Of a stretch of 64,000 bases of DNA, positions 59,780-64,000 are shown in pieces. Origin of the DNA: Brugia malayi (lineage: Eukaryota; Nematoda; Chromadorea; Rhabditida; Onchocercidae); contig NW_025062475.1 of NCBI RefSeq assembly GCF_000002995.4, forward strand, positions 6,762,187-6,826,186. The letters are read 5' to 3'. The notes below the pieces were generated by a model. That model was given only the letters and a program-made list of their open reading frames with translations. It was not told the DNA's origin and did no database searches. How positions within the stretch are numbered: position 1 is the first letter of the stretch; each line of letters opens with the position of its first letter. The translations under genes and the position numbers were made by a program.

Positions 59780-60194
59780 TATTTTTTAGACGAAAAGCAT
59801 ATTTACTGAAGCTATGGATGTAACTGAACAATTACACATTGAAGAAGGCTTGATTGCTGGTGAGTAAATTATGTTGCTTGCATGAGTTCTATCTCTTTCG
59901 CAGTTCTTTATCATCATTATCTATCAATACTGAGATATAAAGCATGTGCGCAGTGAGCTGTTTTCTATCACAAACAGTTGGACGCCTCTGATAAGCATGG
60001 AATTGAAGTTTTATGAAAAAGATAGCATGGCCAACCGGAAATATAGGAGTTAAAGGCTGGTTCAACATTTTAAAAAACGCATATAAATGCAGTTAGACGA
60101 AATTTTTTTCACAGAACAACAGGAAGAAGATGAGATGGAGGAAAGTGTTCAATTAAGAAGAAGCGTAAGGAAACGAAAACCACTGAAGAAATAG
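52735..60194 (+). CDS. emb-30: Anaphase-promoting complex subunit 4 (EMB-30/APC4)
   Basis: A 22-exon model of 964 residues, longer than human APC4 (808) and close to worm EMB-30. N-terminal WD40-type propeller: FKVHQALWNPDIDLLTLASQ, GEVCVRRLHWRHGWK, ETMCWSPDGKVLATAFSDGC, IHLLDAEKGIV. Next comes the APC4 long helical domain (LGECFINMILTGQASPELVN, FYRNVLKPADWKKM), and then the second half of the propeller (KWLLTIADEPFAV, SSKMLYKMC). The C-terminus is acidic then basic (QQEEDEMEESVQLRRSVRKR). APC4 is a platform subunit of the APC/C ubiquitin ligase that drives metaphase-anaphase passage; worm emb-30 mutants arrest at metaphase. It lies 1.6 kb after pir-1 and 0.8 kb before the transporter on the same strand. 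Exon coordinates are in the sub-entries. Three junctions (54251/54412, 55875/56084, 57718/57898) rest on phase more than on strong sites. Confidence 0.92.
54717..56564 (+). other. emb-30: emb-30 exons 8-14: APC4 helical domain
   Basis: Exons 54717-54810, 55015-55096, 55366-55551, 55605-55717, 55765-55875, 56084-56254, 56456-56564. Exon 8 must start after TTTTTTAG at 54716; the stronger-looking AG at 54666 would bring a stop. Key stretches: ENNPGMNTQVIGFDIDSLGY, RWLKLVFYVCFVSETFARAI, GQASPELVNFYRNVLKPADW, FQFLSIKQIASLLDYFMRSR, DDIIESVGRELLPGAEALQH and KDLVSFTNWLSQTPPF. Confidence 0.82.
57247..60194 (+). other. emb-30: emb-30 exons 15-22: C-terminal part
   Basis: Exons 57247-57336, 57407-57718, 57898-57997, 58265-58531, 59091-59269, 59458-59637, 59790-59859, 60115-60194 (TAG). 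CCFDVLQTIQDIFLKNFTAA corresponds to the helix after the APC4 domain. EQKWLLTIADEPFAV and SSKMLYKMC match the human stretch LLFTILEDSLYKMC in position and pattern. The long intron 58532-59090 contains no other exon. Exon 16 could instead end at 57592 (gcg|gtaata), also in frame. Confidence 0.75.
59749..59778. repeat. (TA)n microsatellite
   Basis: About 15 TA units in emb-30 intron 20, ending 11 bases before exon 21, so close to the acceptor that length change could affect splicing. Confidence 0.95.
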
Positions 60195-60964
60195 AATACG
60201 TCAATTATATTGTGTTTATGTTTGATTTTTGTTATTTTATTCAGTTGAAATTATTTTTTTTTATTATTATTATATATTATTATAAAAATTATATTACATT
60301 CCTTGCTTTAGATTTTTCTTTCATGAAATCTGTAGTAATAGAAAATTAACTTGAAGTTTGTTTCAATTGAAATTTATTTCAATTCTGTTATCTGTGGTAT
60401 TTCACTCACTTTTCATTACTTTGATTCGTGTATATCTATTTAAATCAGTCTTTTATTCGTTCTACAGTAGTAGGAAGTATATTTCATGAGGGAAACATTG
60501 CATTTTTGTAGTTATATACACGTGTTTCTAGCGTATACGTCACGCTTCATCCCTTCTTTTCGAATCTAATATTCTGAATTTGTATACTTTATCCTTTTAT
60601 GCATAGTGTATGCTTTTGTGTTTTTGTGTGAATGAATGCTAATATATAAATGAATTTACTATTTGGTGGGACTGTTTTGTGGTATAACAGGCTCGTCTTT
60701 ATGCGTTCGGTATATTATTATAAGTTTTGCAAGAATTGTCAACATCAATGCAATATACACTAAGAAGTTTCGTGGATTTTGTGTGACTGCCATTTCAGTT
60801 CGCTTTTAGACAGATTGAAACGGAAACAAAATAGCATAATGAGTTTTATGCTTTTATATCAGTGGCGCTGTATTTTTGTTAGTGCTTATTTTTCGAAATA
60901 AACAAGGGGATACGATTTGTCGAATTGTTTGCTATTTAGCCTTGTTGAGTATCGAATTGGTCGA
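60195..60964 (+). other. emb-30 3' region and start region of transporter
   Basis: 770 bases without coding sequence. Apart from the AATAAA and acceptor pair at its right end, only AT-rich runs (TTATTATTATTATATATT at about 60260) are seen. Confidence 0.6.
60897..60939 (+). promoter_or_regulatory. Poly(A) signal followed by a trans-splice-like acceptor
   Basis: AATAAA at 60897-60902 is followed by TTTGCTATTTAG ending at 60939, 25 bases before the transporter ATG (60965). AATAAA this close before an acceptor is the normal arrangement between two genes of a nematode operon. Confidence 0.5.
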
Positions 60965-63759
60965 ATGAGTGAGGATAGTACGAGCATTAACGATGTTAGA
61001 CATTTGGTGCAACAAGAAACACGCAAGGGTGATGTCATTTCGTGAGTTTTCATAAAAATAGGACTAATTGATTATTTTGGTAGTAATTTGGAATGTAACC
61101 TGAATTTCACAGTTTTATTGGCATATTCTCAATTCAAACTTAACTTTTGTCATGGCTTTTAAGATGTTGCTATTTTTAATAAAAGTTAAACACATTTACA
61201 GACCACATCGAGCAATAATGACTCTTTCTAAAAGTATGTTTAATGCTGGTTGCTTTTCGTTGCCATATGCTTGGAAACTTGGTGGTTTATGGGTAAGTTC
61301 CAGTTTCATAGTACATAGTTGATAATAACTTCAACTAGTGTTTTAAAATACACAGATAATTATATAAATGCTTTTTATGTCATTTTTTTTTGACATTTTT
61401 TTCTTAAATAAATGCGAATTTCATATAGTGATAATTTAGATGTCCTTGGTGTTAAATTTCATTATTGCGGGCTTTAATTGGTACGGGAACCATATTCTTG
61501 TCAGATCTTCGCAACACTTGGCGAAAAAATCAGAACGTATTTCACTTGATTATGGTCATTTTGCGAAGAAAGTCTGTGATTTCAGTGATATAAGGGTATT
61601 ACGGAATAATAGCAAAATTATTATGTAAGCAAAATAAATTTTATTTGTTTTGAAAAGTTTGGTGGCAGTTTAAATGTAAAATTTATGTTGATTGGTGAAG
61701 ACAAATATGAATTTATTGTAAGTGTTAATCTAAATTTTCTCATCAGTATGGTGTTTGCTTATCTGGTAGTTTATTGTAGCTAAATGCGAATGAAACTCTA
61801 AGGGTAGTTAATTATACTAAATATTTACAATTTGCATACATAATTAAACATTATTACCAAAGTTTGAGTCATAGGATACTGGACTTCATTTGTCGTCACT
61901 GGCATTATTCTCTTGTTGTTTTCTGGAATAAGCGGAACTGTCTCATATTTATTTTTATTTTTCAATTTACAGCATTGAATGCCATTCGCATATTTAATAA
62001 TTTATTTTTCTTATAGGTACATAGTAAATATTACTATACTGTTCTATCAATTAGGTATGTGCAGCGTTGCTATATTGTTTATAGCGGATAATATGAATCA
62101 TTTATTGGGTGACTGCATTGTGGGAGGTGCCAAAGTAATGGCCCTTATTTCGTTTGGTAGGTTTCTTTTTGATTTTTATCCAAGCTCAGATGTCCGAATA
62201 TATTCATGTTTATTAAAACTTGCACGAAATGTGACAAGAAATTGGAGTAAAATAAACATAAAAAACTTTAGTAGGTAATATGTACGAGTAGGGTTGGAAT
62301 TGTCCCATTAGCCATGCTTTAGTTGGGAAATGCATTTTTTGTAGGACATTCTACAATTCACAAGTTTTCAAATAAATATACTGATCAATTTTCATACTTT
62401 ACAGATAGGTATATTTGGACATATTAAAATGTTATACATTGGGTAGGTTGTTAAAGATATTTATTACTCTTTTCACTGTTGATAAATCTTCAGTACCCAT
62501 TCTCGCACTGAATATGTTCACGGAAATGCGTCTGCTCAGTGTGTTTGCGATGGTTTCATCTGTGTTTTTCCTTTTGGGTGCTTTCGTTATTATGCAGTTC
62601 ACTTTACGACAGCCAAATCATTGGGAAGAACTTCCTGCTGCAACTGACTTTACTGGTGTCATCATGTTTGTTGGGATGGCAATGTATGCTTTCGAGGGAC
62701 AAACAATGGTAATTATTTTTGATTTCTTTTGATTCCTAGCTCTTATTTTTCCTGTTTCTTAATTGAAGATCCTACCAGTGGAAAACAAACTTGAAACACC
62801 GGAGGATTTTCTAAATAATTTCGGTGTATTACCAACAACAATGTGTTTTTGTACATTATTCATGATTGCGATTGGTTTTTATGGTTATACGGCATTTGGA
62901 CCAAATACACAACCAACTATCACTATGAATGTGCCGAAGGAGGGGTTAGTTGCCTTTTATACTTAAAGTTTCTGGAATTGATGTTAGGAGTCTTATTCAT
63001 CTAGAATTCATTTCTCCTGGAAAAGTAGTGTATCTGGAATGCAACTTTCCAATTTATAAGAAATACCAGTCGAAAGACAGAATCCCATGGATAGTAGTAG
63101 ATGTGATGATTATTGTTATTTATTTTTTAGTTGTGTCTTTGATGTCTTTATTGCTAAAAAATTTATGTGGAAAGCTATGCAGTTCAGTTATCATGAAAAG
63201 GAAGAGACTGTTAACTTATGAGATCTATTTTAGGTTATATTCAATTATTAATGTATTTCTAATGTTACAATCGATGCTGGGCCATTCCATTGCCATGTAT
63301 GTCATACTGGATATGTTTTTCAACGGTTTTCATCGAAAATTTACAAATCGTTTTCCAAATGTTTCGAAAGTAATTGTCGACAAAGGATTCAGGTTGATCC
63401 ATTAAAGAATTTTTATGTACAACAGAAGATATATTTACAAAGCGCATAGTATAAATTCATTTTTATCTTACACTTCTTGTCCAAGCATTCTCGTAACTAA
63501 GATCTGTTTTCCATATTAATGCTGTTATAAAAAGTATATTAAGGAGAAATTACTGAGCTGAAATTATCTTTTATCTCTTAAGCATAAACAAAATTACTTT
63601 AATTTCAGAATATTCTGGGTGTCTATTACAATGTTAATGTCCATAAGTATACCTCACCTAGAAATCATGATACCATTGGTCGGAGTAACAAGTGGCACTC
63701 TTTGTGCACTTATATATCCACCAATATTCGAAATGATCACATTCTGGAATGACTGGAAG
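60965..63759 (+). CDS. SLC36-type (PAT/AAAP) amino-acid transporter, 3' end outside window
   Basis: Eight exons in the window: 60965-61041, 61202-61292, 61440-61624, 62017-62156, 62494-62708, 62769-62944, 63234-63392, 63609-63759; 398 residues so far, all phases agree. Seen: SKSMFNAGCFSLPYAWKLGG (family TM1 signature), MYIVNITILFYQLGMCSVAI, SVFAMVSSVFFLLGAFVIMQ, FVGMAMYAFEGQTMILPVEN (conserved AFEG...LPxEN loop), FMIAIGFYGYTAFG, LMLQSMLGHSIAMYVILDMF and IPLVGVTSGTLCALIYPPIF. It is a multi-span proton- or ion-coupled amino-acid carrier of the plasma membrane or lysosome. The C-terminal span(s) lie after the right edge. Exon 6 uses an unusual TTGAAG acceptor at 62768. Which of the several worm slc-36 genes is orthologous cannot be told. 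Confidence 0.9.
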
Positions 63760-64000
63760 GTTTCTATTCTTTTCACAAATATTTTTTTATTCTCCACGAA
63801 ATACTTCCTTCATTATTCTTATTTTTAAGCCTTCTTTTATCTCTTAAGCACGAACATTACAACGTAATTTTTACTACGGGATACAAAAAGTTAAAAATTT
63901 AATATTTTTTGTTTTTCTGAAACAAAATAATGGAATATAAAATTCGAAAGAACAATAAAAGAGATTATAAATATATATAAATACTTTTCACCGTTTTATT
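63760..64000 (+). other. Start of the last visible transporter intron
   Basis: The donor AAG|gtttct at 63759 opens an AT-rich stretch reaching the window edge. No acceptor with a fitting SLC36 C-terminus is seen. Confidence 0.6.

Noticed and set aside
1..64000. CRISPR arrays, bacterial operons, rRNA, tRNA, transposases or viral genes
   Set aside because: None seen; the repeats are microsatellites, short tandem duplications and hairpins, and the coding sequence is spliced eukaryotic.

Overview
The window looks like AT-rich nuclear DNA of a nematode, most likely a Clade III (spirurid/filarial-type) worm. Every recognisable protein has its closest described relative in Caenorhabditis (GEI-1, PIR-1, EMB-30, an SLC36 carrier). 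Genes are cut into many short exons by GT-AG introns, mostly with TTTCAG-type acceptors, and most predicted starts lie a few to a few tens of bases after an orphan acceptor, as expected for spliced-leader trans-splicing. The species cannot be named from the sequence alone. All gene models below were built by hand from splice sites, reading phase and family resemblance. Numbers of exons and residues are those of my model.

Region 1 (about 600-38,200, plus strand) is one very large gene, the GEI-1 / DLC1-STARD13 type RhoGAP. My model has 43 exons over 37 kb and about 2,528 residues. It has a long low-complexity N-terminal part (640-25,180), a SAM domain (28,078-28,517), a Ser- and Gln-rich middle, a RhoGAP domain (35,294-36,381) and a C-terminal START domain (36,891-37,832). 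The phases agree at every junction except one (32,897 to 33,283), where the sequence suggests an internal start for a short RhoGAP-START isoform.

Region 2 (39,060-46,440) holds three genes I cannot assign to a named family: a convergent minus-strand gene with a propeller-like look (39,060-41,077), a possible single-exon gene (42,728-43,219), and a six-exon small single-pass membrane protein with a highly charged tail (45,075-46,440).

Region 3 (47,794-60,194, plus strand) holds a PIR-1/DUSP11 RNA 5'-triphosphatase (8 exons) and EMB-30/APC4, a subunit of the anaphase-promoting complex (22 exons). Region 4 (60,965 to the right edge) is an SLC36-type amino-acid transporter that is cut by the window end. 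The short gap between emb-30 and the transporter, with AATAAA 37 bases before a trans-splice-like acceptor, looks operon-like.

The genes have no single shared pathway: Rho signalling at adhesions, small-RNA/RNA 5'-end processing, cell-cycle proteolysis and amino-acid transport. The most unusual signals are a perfect 20-base inverted repeat and two further hairpins flanking the gei-1 exon that encodes a tensin-binding-like SIYDNV motif; that motif's position before the SAM domain; the internal gei-1 start; and the unassigned charged membrane protein. No tRNA, rRNA, CRISPR, transposase or viral gene was found.
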